This document shows positions 15,102 through 23,048 of a stretch of 33,847 nucleotides of DNA, in pieces. The position numbers were made by a program, and so were the translations under genes. How positions within the stretch are numbered: position 1 is the first letter of the stretch; the number at the start of each line of letters is the position of its first letter. The stretch covers positions 852 to 34,698 of the forward strand of contig DHAP01000042.1 in the NCBI GenBank assembly GCA_002397465.1. The letters run 5' to 3'. Under the pieces are notes generated by a model. That model made no database searches, was not told the origin of the DNA, and saw only the letters and a program-made list of their open reading frames with translations. The stretch comes from Caryophanales bacterium UBA4951 (GTDB lineage Bacteria > Bacillota_I > Bacilli_A > RFN20 > CAG-826).

Positions 15102-18050
15102 ATGAGTAAAAGAAACGGCAGCAAAAGCACTAAAAATATCGCGCAAGCCCTAGGGATGGGCTTAGTTTTGTTCACCCTTGTCGCTTTCGTCTCGCCTGCT
15201 ACGAGACTATGGGGGCTAGGCTATGGCTTCTTTTTCCTTTTCGGATCATTGGCGGGCTATTTCTTCCTGCCATTGCTCTTTATCATCGGGCTTCTTCTGA
15301 CGTTCCTTGGAAGGCTTCCCAAATCATTCTTCTCGTGGCGTTTTTACGTCGGGACTCTTTTTTTCTCCCTTTCGCTAGGATGCCTCCTTTCTTATTTTTC
15401 CTATTCAAAAGTCAGTTTTGCCGGCGATTATGACTATTTCTTCAATATCATGAAAGGCTATCAAGGGGACAATGCCAGCTCCTTGTTCATGTCGAGCCAA
15501 CTCGGCGGCGGACTTTTCGGATTCATCAGCGCCAGCCTCCTTATGTCTGGAGGGCGGGCCCTCTTGCTTTCGATATCTTTCATCGTCTTGGTCGGATCTT
15601 TGGTTTTGATCTTCTTAAGCTATATCAAACGTTTCATCGGTTTCCTTTCACGCGTTATCGGAGCTCAAAAAGCCAAAAACGCCTCAATCAGAGAGACCAA
15701 GCGCCTTTATGAGGAGCAACAAACGTCCATAGAAAGAGAACGTAACAATGTCCCGCTAAGTGACGTGCCAGCCAACGAGGGATTCTTCATCGCCAGCACC
15801 AGCGCGAGCGAGCCGACCCTCAAGATCGAAGCCCCGAGAAAAGAATCGGCGGCCGCTCCGACCCTTGAGACGCATGGAGATGGCTTCATCGGTGCCTCCA
15901 GAAGCGACAAATACGTCGATGAAATGCCATCGAGCCTTCCAAAAGAGATGCCAAACCCATCCTTTCAGCCTCTCATTTCACCACGCGAGATGGAACATGC
16001 CGGCCTTCAAGAGGCGGTTTTCATCCCTGACGAAAGAAGCGCCAAAGAATACAAAGAGCAGCTTTTGAAAGAAAGAAAGCCAGTGGTGGGCATCGCCCCG
16101 GCTGCCAACGCGCCAGAAAGCAATGAAATATCCATCGATTCCTTAAAAAAGGAAGAAAAAGCCGCGCCTTCCGCCCCAATTGAGACTCCAGTTCAGCATG
16201 CTTACGAAACGCCGGAGCCATCTTTTGTTAAGCCGACAGCTCAAGCGAGCGTCGCCGCTTCATCAGTTCCAACCGTCGAAGTGGTTGAGAAGAATGTGGA
16301 AGCGCCGATCGTCGAGCCAGTGATAGTCAAAGAACAACCAAAAGAGGAACCTAAAGAGGATATCTTCACCATCCCAGAGCAAGAAAAGCCCGTCGATGTC
16401 CCACAAGAGGAAGAAGCAAAAACCCCTGTGGCCCCTGTGGAAGTTCAGGAGCAGCCGAAAAAGGAAGAAAAGCCAAAGGAAGAGCAGTCTTTCGAAGGCG
16501 CTCAGCCCAAGAGCTCGCCTTTGCCGCCTTACATTTTGCCGCCTTTGACTCTTTTGAAGAGCTACGAGAACGAAACCAACCAGGCCGCCAAAGAAGAAGA
16601 GTGCCGCCAAAGGGAAGAACTCATTAACAACGCCCTCAATGACCTCCATGTCGGAGCTCAGGTCGTCGGCTATACCATCGGCCCAGCCGTCACTCGTTAC
16701 GACATCCAGACCAACCCTGATGTCTCGGTGGCTTCGATTGGCAAATACGTTCAGGACATCTCGGTCCGCTTAGGCGGCGTCGGCGCTCGTTTTGAGGAAG
16801 TCGTGAGAGGAAAGTCAACGTCCGGCCTCGAAATCGCCAACAAGACGACGACCATCGTTTCCCTTGATGAGATGATTGAGCACCTCCCAGTCGGTGAGAA
16901 GTGCAACATGTTCATTCCTTTTGGCAAATCGATCAGCGGCGAATACATTTCCGCCGACCTCAGCGATTTCCCACATATGCTCGTAGCCGGCACGACCGGA
17001 AGCGGCAAGTCCATCTTCATGCACGGATTGATCATGTCCCTCATCATGAGAAACCGTCCGGAGGATCTTAAGCTTGTCGTGGTGGACCCCAAGAGGGTTG
17101 AGATGGGCAAATACAAGGATCTGCCGCATCTTCTTTGCCCAATCATCAAAGAGCCAAGCGAAGCCAAGGTCTGTTTCCAAAAGCTCATTGCCGAGATGGA
17201 GAGACGCTTCACCGTCTTTGAGAATTCCGGCGTCAGCAACATCCGCCAGTTCAACAAAGACTACGCGCCGGTTTATGGCGTCAAAAAGCTTCCTTTCATC
17301 GTCGTCGTCATAGATGAATACGCCGACTTGGTCGACTCTTGCAAAGACATCGGCGAAAGCGTCGTCAGAATCGCCCAAAAGGCCCGCGCCGCCGGCATTC
17401 ACCTCGTCATCGCCACCCAGAGGCCGAGCGTTTCGGTCATCACCGGCGTCATCAAGGCCAACTTGCCAGTCCGTGTGGCTCTTTCGATGAACACCCAGAT
17501 CGACTCCCAGACGATTCTAGGATATGCCGGAGCCGAGGAACTCGTCGGGCATGGCGACATGCTCGTCGACTGCCCTCAGGTAGCCCGAAACAGTTTCACC
17601 CGCTGCCAAGGCTGCTTTGTCGACAATTCGGAAATACGCAACGTCGTCGATTTCATCAAGAACCAAGAAACCGTCCAATATGACCCAGCCTTCGTCGATC
17701 TTGTCGACCACGAAGCTGAAGCCAAAGCCGCCGCTTTGGCGGCCCCGGCTCTTTCCAAGAGCGAACTCAGGGCCATGGAGGGCGATGACAAATACGCGAT
17801 GATCAAAGAGGACGTCATGAGCCAGGAATACACCTCGATATCGAGGATCCAAAGAGTTTATGGCATCGGCTTCCCGAGGGCTGGCAAGATCTTTGCCCAG
17901 CTGCAGAAAGAGGGAATCGTCTCGATGGCTCCGGATAGCGCCTCATCAAGCAAAGGATGCCGCGTTCTTATCCATGACGCCGCAAGTCTGGCCCTTAATG
18001 CCAACGCGACTGAGGGAAACACTCCTAGCGGGGAAGGCGACAAACAATGA
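15102..18050 (+). CDS. ftsK: DNA translocase FtsK/SpoIIIE
   Basis: Septum-anchored hexameric ATPase that pumps chromosomal DNA during division (or sporulation in SpoIIIE). The 982-residue protein has about four to five membrane segments in residues 15–185 and a long Pro/Glu/Lys-rich linker (about 190–490). The alpha/beta motor follows, with Walker A GTTGSGKS (630–637) and Walker B VVVIDE (D738, E739), then a C-terminal winged-helix gamma domain (about 895–960, SISRIQRVYGIGFPRAG) that reads KOPS-type guide sequences. The linker is longer than in B. subtilis SpoIIIE, from memory. The SD is weak (CAGG). The stop overlaps the acpS ATG (ATGA). Without sporulation genes in view, a division role is the default. 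Confidence 0.96.
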   Translation: MSKRNGSKSTKNIAQALGMGLVLFTLVAFVSPATRLWGLGYGFFFLFGSLAGYFFLPLLFIIGLLLTFLGRLPKSFFSWRFYVGTLFFSLSLGCLLSYFSYSKVSFAGDYDYFFNIMKGYQGDNASSLFMSSQLGGGLFGFISASLLMSGGRALLLSISFIVLVGSLVLIFLSYIKRFIGFLSRVIGAQKAKNASIRETKRLYEEQQTSIERERNNVPLSDVPANEGFFIASTSASEPTLKIEAPRKESAAAPTLETHGDGFIGASRSDKYVDEMPSSLPKEMPNPSFQPLISPREMEHAGLQEAVFIPDERSAKEYKEQLLKERKPVVGIAPAANAPESNEISIDSLKKEEKAAPSAPIETPVQHAYETPEPSFVKPTAQASVAASSVPTVEVVEKNVEAPIVEPVIVKEQPKEEPKEDIFTIPEQEKPVDVPQEEEAKTPVAPVEVQEQPKKEEKPKEEQSFEGAQPKSSPLPPYILPPLTLLKSYENETNQAAKEEECRQREELINNALNDLHVGAQVVGYTIGPAVTRYDIQTNPDVSVASIGKYVQDISVRLGGVGARFEEVVRGKSTSGLEIANKTTTIVSLDEMIEHLPVGEKCNMFIPFGKSISGEYISADLSDFPHMLVAGTTGSGKSIFMHGLIMSLIMRNRPEDLKLVVVDPKRVEMGKYKDLPHLLCPIIKEPSEAKVCFQKLIAEMERRFTVFENSGVSNIRQFNKDYAPVYGVKKLPFIVVVIDEYADLVDSCKDIGESVVRIAQKARAAGIHLVIATQRPSVSVITGVIKANLPVRVALSMNTQIDSQTILGYAGAEELVGHGDMLVDCPQVARNSFTRCQGCFVDNSEIRNVVDFIKNQETVQYDPAFVDLVDHEAEAKAAALAAPALSKSELRAMEGDDKYAMIKEDVMSQEYTSISRIQRVYGIGFPRAGKIFAQLQKEGIVSMAPDSASSSKGCRVLIHDAASLALNANATEGNTPSGEGDKQ

Positions 18051-18364
18051 GAGTCGGAACCGATATCGTCATGATTTCCCGGATACCCGTCACGAAAGAG
18101 TCCTTCATCAAAGGTGTCCTAAGTCCAAAAGAAAGGGCCATCTTCGACTCGAGAAACGACAAAGCCGAGTTCTTGGCTGGACGTTATGCGGCCAAAGAGG
18201 CCTTCCTCAAGGCCGTCGGGACGGGGCTAAGCGGGGCAAGGCTCAACGAAATCGAGGTGCTCTATGATGAAAAAGGGGCGCCGGTCCTGACTTATGAGGG
18301 CCACGAATATTCCGTTTCGATATCCCACGATGGAGGCTACGCGATAAGCGTCGTATTAGCATGA
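18047..18364 (+). CDS. acpS: holo-[acyl-carrier-protein] synthase
   Basis: AcpS transfers the 4'-phosphopantetheine of CoA to a serine of acyl carrier protein, switching on fatty acid synthesis. The 105-residue protein begins MRVGTDIVMISRI (the GxDxV/I motif with the Mg-binding Asp). It contains FLAGRYAAKEAFLKAVGTG (the second motif, with the catalytic Glu in AKEA) and ends YSVSISHDGGYAISVV. Slightly shorter than average (about 118). It overlaps ftsK and pulA by four bases on each side, so translation of all three is likely coupled. Confidence 0.95.
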   Translation: MRVGTDIVMISRIPVTKESFIKGVLSPKERAIFDSRNDKAEFLAGRYAAKEAFLKAVGTGLSGARLNEIEVLYDEKGAPVLTYEGHEYSVSISHDGGYAISVVLA

Positions 18365-20469
18365 AAGACACATTCCTAAGCGCCAGACTCGTAAACGAAG
18401 ATTTGATAAGGCTCGTTATTTTTTCGAGCGTCCCTTATGAGAAATTTGACGCTTTCTTGATAAAAGACAGAACTTCAGAGAGCAAATTGTCCCTTTTGAA
18501 AATGTCTTCGATGGCCAGCGTCCTCATCGCCGACTATCATCTTTCAAGCCCTCTTGAGCTAGGCCATTCTTACATGGTTGCCATCCGGGACTTCGGAAGG
18601 ATCGCCCTCGACGTCAACGAAGCCACTTCCTTCCCTGATTTCGATTCAAAATACGCCTATGACGGCGATGATTTGGGCGCCAACTGCACCAAGACCCGGA
18701 CTTCTTTCGCCCTTTGGGCTCCGCTTGCGAGCGCCGTTTTGCTGAAATTCAAGCTCCCTAACGAAGGAAGATGGCATTTAAGAAACCTCGAAAGAACCGA
18801 AAAAGGCGTCTGGAGGCTGTCTTTGAATGGCGATTTCGACGGGATGCTTTACACCTATTTGGTCACCAACAGCGAAATCACCGTTTCAACCACCGACCCT
18901 TACGCCAAAGCCTCGACCCCAAATTCCAAAGAGAGCGTCGTCATCGATTTCTCAAAGCTTAAGAAGAGATTCCATAAAGAGGCCCTCCCAGTCCTATCTA
19001 GCTATAGCGACGCGATCATCTACGAGGCCAATGTCAGGGATTTGAGCATCGACAAGCATACGGACATCCTTAAAAAAGGAACTTATGCCGGGCTTATTGA
19101 ACCCAATCGAAAGACAAATGACGGAAACCCCGCCGGATTCGACTATGTTTGCTCTTTGGGCATCACCCATTTGCAGCTTCAGCCTATCTACGATTTCAAA
19201 ACCGTCGATGAGCTCAATCCTTTCTCTTCCTATAACTGGGGTTATGACCCTGTCCAGTATTTCTGCCCCGAAGGCTCTTTCAGCAGCGATGTCGCCGACC
19301 CCAAGAACCGTCTCATCGAGGTTCAGGAGATGGTGGACGCTTTCAACAAGGCCGGAATCAGAATCATCCAAGACGTCGTCTACAATCACGTTTATGAATA
19401 CCTTTTCTCGCCGTTTGAGAAAGTGGTGCCGAATTACTATTTCCGCCACAAGGCGAACGGTAGAATGGCCGATACGTCCTATTGCGGCGATGACGTGGCT
19501 TCTGAAAGGAAGATGGTTCACAAACTGATCGTCGATGCCTGCAAGTGGTGGATCGACTTCTATGGCATCGATGGCTTCCGTTTTGACCTTATGGGCATCA
19601 TTGATGTCGAGACCCTCAAGGAAATCGAGGACTACGGCAAGAAAAAAGACCCATCTTTCATGGTGTATGGCGAGGGATGGAACATGGGCAGCGAATGTCA
19701 CATCCCCCTTGGCAATATGTCGAACTACAAGCTTTTGCCGGGATACGCCTTCTTCAACGACAAATTCCGCGAGAACGCCAAGCGATATCTCTCAGGTGAT
19801 CTTTCGGTGAGCGATGGCTTGCGTTTTGCCTTTTTGGGCTCTTCGATGGAATATGCCGGAAACCACCCTCTTTTCTTGAACACCAACCAAAGCATCAATT
19901 ACGTCGAATGCCATGATAACGCCACTTTCTACGATTATCTTTCCTCAATCAGAGGGGACTTGGACGAGAAAGAACGCCTGGCCCTTTCCAAAGTCGCTTT
20001 GGCTTTGTGCCTTTTCTCATTCGGGGTTCCTTTCGTCCACATGGGGCAGGAAATCGCCCAAAGCAAGTGGGGGAAAGACAACACCTATAACCTCCCGGAC
20101 GTCTATAACCGCTTTTCATATCGTCTCCTCGACGAGAGAAAAGAGATGTACGATTATTTCAGGAGCCTAGTCAGCTTTAGAAAGAAGCATCGCTTCCTTC
20201 ATCTTTACGACCCCCGGGCCATCGCCCCGATGGTCGACCTCAACGAGATAGAAGGAGCCTTTCACGTTCATTTCTCCGATCACAACGAAACCGCGCCTTA
20301 TAAGGAGGTCGATTTCTACTTCAACGTGACGGACGAGGAACTCACCATCAACTTCCCTTCGCCGCGGGCGGTCGTCATCGACACCAGCGGGGCCTTGGAG
20401 AAACCTTCCGAGCCCAAAAACGAGCTTGTGGTTCCTAAGCACTCGTTCTTCGGCGTCGCCTCTTTTTGA
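18361..20469 (+). CDS. pulA: type I pullulanase (GH13)
   Basis: Debranching enzyme that cleaves alpha-1,6 links in pullulan, starch or glycogen branches. At 702 residues with no signal peptide it is the compact, probably intracellular type. An N-terminal CBM48-like module includes FALWAPLASAVLLKF. YEANVRDLS (around residue 220) is the type I pullulanase signature. The GH13 catalytic regions are complete: DVVYNH (338–343), GFRFDLMG with nucleophile D409, YGEGW with acid/base E438, and VECHDN with D519. It overlaps acpS by four bases (ATGA) and has no SD, so it relies on coupling. A new promoter begins at its stop codon. No other glycogen genes are in view. Confidence 0.95.
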   Translation: MKDTFLSARLVNEDLIRLVIFSSVPYEKFDAFLIKDRTSESKLSLLKMSSMASVLIADYHLSSPLELGHSYMVAIRDFGRIALDVNEATSFPDFDSKYAYDGDDLGANCTKTRTSFALWAPLASAVLLKFKLPNEGRWHLRNLERTEKGVWRLSLNGDFDGMLYTYLVTNSEITVSTTDPYAKASTPNSKESVVIDFSKLKKRFHKEALPVLSSYSDAIIYEANVRDLSIDKHTDILKKGTYAGLIEPNRKTNDGNPAGFDYVCSLGITHLQLQPIYDFKTVDELNPFSSYNWGYDPVQYFCPEGSFSSDVADPKNRLIEVQEMVDAFNKAGIRIIQDVVYNHVYEYLFSPFEKVVPNYYFRHKANGRMADTSYCGDDVASERKMVHKLIVDACKWWIDFYGIDGFRFDLMGIIDVETLKEIEDYGKKKDPSFMVYGEGWNMGSECHIPLGNMSNYKLLPGYAFFNDKFRENAKRYLSGDLSVSDGLRFAFLGSSMEYAGNHPLFLNTNQSINYVECHDNATFYDYLSSIRGDLDEKERLALSKVALALCLFSFGVPFVHMGQEIAQSKWGKDNTYNLPDVYNRFSYRLLDERKEMYDYFRSLVSFRKKHRFLHLYDPRAIAPMVDLNEIEGAFHVHFSDHNETAPYKEVDFYFNVTDEELTINFPSPRAVVIDTSGALEKPSEPKNELVVPKHSFFGVASF

Positions 20470-20494
20470 TCACATATTGGCAACCATCTATATA
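20466..20494 (+). promoter_or_regulatory. promoter of the OB-fold-like gene
   Basis: -35 TTGATC (20466–20471, overlapping the pulA stop), 17-base spacer, -10 TATATA (20489–20494). A strong SD, AAAGGAGGAG, follows at 20508–20517. Confidence 0.55.
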
Positions 20495-20523
20495 AGGAAC
20501 CCCCAGCAAAGGAGGAGTTTTTC

Positions 20524-20832
20524 ATGCTGACAAGCGCGACGATCATCGGAAGATTAGGGGATATAGTCCCCGAAACGGATGGCAGGATCAGATACATTGA
20601 GATAGATGAGACAAAGACCACGGAACTAGGGGCTGGCGTCTTCAAGACTTACCGCTACCCGGTATATGTCATGGTTGGGACTTCCCTCATCCAAACCGAG
20701 CCGAGCGGGACCTTGGCCTTCGTGAAAGGGAGGCTTACCCAGATCGAAGGGCTCGGGATCGTCATAATCGATGAGCAGGATGAAATATTCAAAAGCAAAA
20801 AGGGCTTGGAGGAAATAGTCTCGAGGCCTTGA
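20524..20832 (+). CDS. small putative OB-fold (SSB-like) protein
   Basis: A 102-residue protein I do not firmly recognise. The pattern resembles a divergent single-stranded DNA-binding OB fold: an N-terminal strand ATIIGRLGDIV, a central YPVYVMVG strand, then GTLAFVKGRLTQIEGLGIVII, which recalls the SSB segment where GxLVxVEGRL is followed by strands. It lacks the acidic DDDIPF-like tail that true SSB uses to bind partners; the C-terminus is KSKKGLEEIVSRP. The SD AAAGGAGGAG is the best in the window and it has its own promoter and terminator, so it is probably a well expressed single gene. Other small beta-barrel proteins remain possible. Confidence 0.5.
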   Translation: MLTSATIIGRLGDIVPETDGRIRYIEIDETKTTELGAGVFKTYRYPVYVMVGTSLIQTEPSGTLAFVKGRLTQIEGLGIVIIDEQDEIFKSKKGLEEIVSRP

Positions 20833-20841
20833 CGCAAATTG

Positions 20842-20861
20842 CCCCTCATGGGGGCTTTTTT
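20842..20861 (+). terminator. terminator of the OB-fold-like gene
   Basis: GCCCC-TCATG-GGGGC hairpin followed by TTTTTT, nine bases after the stop. It ends just before the plsC extended -10. Confidence 0.85.
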
Positions 20862-20864
20862 ATA

Positions 20865-20880
20865 TGCTAGAATACCCAAT
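20865..20880 (+). promoter_or_regulatory. plsC extended -10, leaderless geometry
   Basis: TGC-TAGAAT (20865–20873) followed by seven bases (ACCCAAT) and the plsC ATG. No SD can fit because the upstream terminator T-run ends at 20861. A leaderless transcript is the simplest reading. Confidence 0.6.
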
Positions 20881-21690
20881 ATGCTCAAATACCCAAGGAT
20901 TTTATTGACGGCTGGCTGGCGTTTATTGTTCGATTTCACGTTTTATATCAATCGTTATGCCAAGCACCCCGAACGCTACAGCATCGAGGAAAGATATGCC
21001 AAAGTCCGTTCTCTCATCATCTACATCCTCGACCATTTCCGGATCGACTGGAAAATCGAGGGGATCGAAAACCTCAAAGCCCTCAATGACTCATCGAAGC
21101 CTTTCTTGATGGCTCCGAACCACATGAGCGACCTTGACCCCTTGGCTTTGGTCTATTTATCGGAGAAGCCGATTTCCTTCGTCGCCAAAAAAGAAACGAC
21201 CAAGATGCCTTTCATCGGAACGGCCGTCAAAGCCTTGGACGGTTTCTTCATGGACCGCGATGATCTTAGACAATCGCTTACGGTCATCAGAGGCGTGGAA
21301 CAAAAACTCAAAGAGGGCCATTGCTCTTACATAATCTTCCCTGAGGGAACGAGGAACAAAAGACCGGCCGTCACTGGCGTTTCCCCATTTAGGCCCGGCT
21401 CTTTCAAAGCGGCCTATCTCGGCCAAACCCCGATACTTCCGGTATCCATTTACGGGACTTTCAGACCTTTCCATTCCAACCCAGACTACAAGAGGAATCT
21501 GCTTCAGTTCACTTTCTTCAAGCCCGACACTTACGAAGACTATGAGAAGATGGACACCGTGGCTTACGCGAACAAGGCCCATGAGCTGATCCAAAACGAA
21601 GTCGACAGACAAAAAGAAATCGACCGCCTCTATTTCGAGAAGGGATATGAAAAGATCCCTTTGCGCAAGGGACCTTTGAAGATTGAATAA
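20881..21690 (+). CDS. plsC: 1-acyl-sn-glycerol-3-phosphate acyltransferase
   Basis: PlsC acylates lysophosphatidic acid to phosphatidic acid, the second acylation of membrane phospholipid synthesis. The 269-residue protein has a hydrophobic N-terminal region and the acyltransferase signature NHMSDLD (H-x4-D, about residues 80–86) plus FPEGTRNK (about 155–162) and PVSIYGT. A longer in-frame reading from 20839 would start inside the terminator of the preceding gene, so ATG 20881 is chosen. It is convergent with the rsmF-like gene (6 bases between stops) with no intrinsic terminator visible between them. Confidence 0.92.
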   Translation: MLKYPRILLTAGWRLLFDFTFYINRYAKHPERYSIEERYAKVRSLIIYILDHFRIDWKIEGIENLKALNDSSKPFLMAPNHMSDLDPLALVYLSEKPISFVAKKETTKMPFIGTAVKALDGFFMDRDDLRQSLTVIRGVEQKLKEGHCSYIIFPEGTRNKRPAVTGVSPFRPGSFKAAYLGQTPILPVSIYGTFRPFHSNPDYKRNLLQFTFFKPDTYEDYEKMDTVAYANKAHELIQNEVDRQKEIDRLYFEKGYEKIPLRKGPLKIE

Positions 21691-21696
21691 AGACGA

Positions 21697-22983
21697 TTAC
21701 CACTCCCGGCGCAGGCCTTTGGGGTAGTGGTTTTTGACAACGCCTTGGGTGGCTTTGACGTAGCCGAGGTTTTGCTTATCATAGCTCACGATGTAGAAAC
21801 CATCCGGCTTGTCGATTTTGAAGGTGTCGCCATGGACGTAGGCTTTAGCCTCCTCCAAAGAAATCGGCAAAGAGTATTCGGGCCCCAAGAAATGGGCTAA
21901 GTGGTGGTCGGGGATGTAGATGTCCCTCATTTCAAAGAGCTTGACCCCATAACGTAAGATGTTCAAATGGGTTGAGTCGAATGATTGGTAAAGGCTATAG
22001 AACTTCGAGCGCATCATCTCATTGCTTCTATCAAGCAAGCCATAGTCCTTCAAGAATTCCTTGTAGCGTTGGTTTGAGATGATTTTATGTGGAGTTTTTA
22101 CGATGGTTCCTGGCTTTTTGAAGAGGCAAATGAACTGTCCTTCGCCCTCAAAGCGGTTCGGGAAAAGATGGACGGCCTCCGGAAGCTTCTCGTTATGGTA
22201 GAAGGATGGATCCTCTGGAAGAGCGATCATTTCGATCTCAGGATGCTTTTCTTTGAAAGTGATGATCGTTTGCTCATCCTCCTCAAAAGAGAAAGAGCAG
22301 GTGCTGTAGGCCAGCGTCCCGCCTTCTTTGAGCATGTCATAGGCTAACTCAAGGATGTCGAGTTGCTTCCTGGCGTTGGATTTGACTTTTTCGTAGCGCC
22401 AATCGGCTTTGGCTTCAGGGTTTTTCCTCATCATTGCAGAACCGGAACACGGGGCATCCACGATTATCTTGTCAAAAGATGAATGGAAATGAATGTGTGA
22501 GAAAACGAAGTCATTGGAGGCGACGATGATGTCGCCTCGACCCATGCGTTCGACGTTCTGGGACATGGCTTTGGCCCTTGGGTAAGAGATATCATTCGAG
22601 ACGATGACGCCTTTGTCGTTCATGGCCAGGCTGGCGCCGATGGATTTTCCGCCTGGGGCCGCGCAGATATCGAGGATGACGTCATCTTCCTGCGGTTTCA
22701 AAAAATAGACGACCATCATGGCTGAGGCATCTTCGATGGAATAGACGCCATCATCATAGAGCATGTCTTTGCCGAACTCGTATTCGTCCTTGTCATAAAG
22801 ATAGGCGTGTTCGACGAAAGGATGCTTCCTGACATTAGGGAAACGAGAGAGGAATTCCTCATCGCTCATTTTCTTGGTGTTTAGAAGAAGCGCGTGCGTT
22901 TGTTTGCCATTTTCAATGGAGTTAATTAACGAATCGACCTCAGTTTGTGGGAGATAGTTATTTAATGATGTCCGAAAATCCAT
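21697..22983 (-). CDS. NOL1/NOP2/Sun-family rRNA 5-methylcytosine methyltransferase, RsmF-like
   Basis: SAM-dependent enzyme of the RsmB/RsmF family that methylates cytosine C5 in 16S rRNA. The 428-residue protein has ILDICAAPGGKS (SAM motif I), VDAPCSGSAMMRKNPEA with the PCSG cysteine (near residues 176–179) and YSTCSFSFEEDE with the TCS catalytic cysteine (near 228–230). A C-terminal PUA-like/RsmF domain ends VKNHYPKGLRREW. That tail favours RsmF over RsmB, which has an N-terminal NusB-like domain missing here. The ATG at 22983 has no SD; TATAAT ends six bases upstream, as for a leaderless mRNA. The target base is not determined. Confidence 0.9.
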   Translation of the reverse strand: MDFRTSLNNYLPQTEVDSLINSIENGKQTHALLLNTKKMSDEEFLSRFPNVRKHPFVEHAYLYDKDEYEFGKDMLYDDGVYSIEDASAMMVVYFLKPQEDDVILDICAAPGGKSIGASLAMNDKGVIVSNDISYPRAKAMSQNVERMGRGDIIVASNDFVFSHIHFHSSFDKIIVDAPCSGSAMMRKNPEAKADWRYEKVKSNARKQLDILELAYDMLKEGGTLAYSTCSFSFEEDEQTIITFKEKHPEIEMIALPEDPSFYHNEKLPEAVHLFPNRFEGEGQFICLFKKPGTIVKTPHKIISNQRYKEFLKDYGLLDRSNEMMRSKFYSLYQSFDSTHLNILRYGVKLFEMRDIYIPDHHLAHFLGPEYSLPISLEEAKAYVHGDTFKIDKPDGFYIVSYDKQNLGYVKATQGVVKNHYPKGLRREW

Positions 22984-22997
22984 GCATTCATTATAAT
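22984..22997. promoter_or_regulatory. symmetric -10 serving the divergent rsmF-like and pdp genes
   Basis: The palindrome ATTATAAT (22990–22997) gives a perfect TATAAT on both strands: minus 22990–22995 for the rsmF-like gene (six bases before its ATG) and plus 22992–22997 for pdp (about 51 bases before its ATG). No clear -35 on either side. Confidence 0.6.
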
Positions 22998-23048
22998 GAA
23001 ATCAATAAAAAAGGGATACCCCCTAGAAAGAGCAAAGGTTTATTTACT

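Noticed and set aside
18994..19701. 235-codon minus-strand ORF opposite pulA
   Set aside because: Shadow of the pullulanase coding sequence; no family features or start signals.
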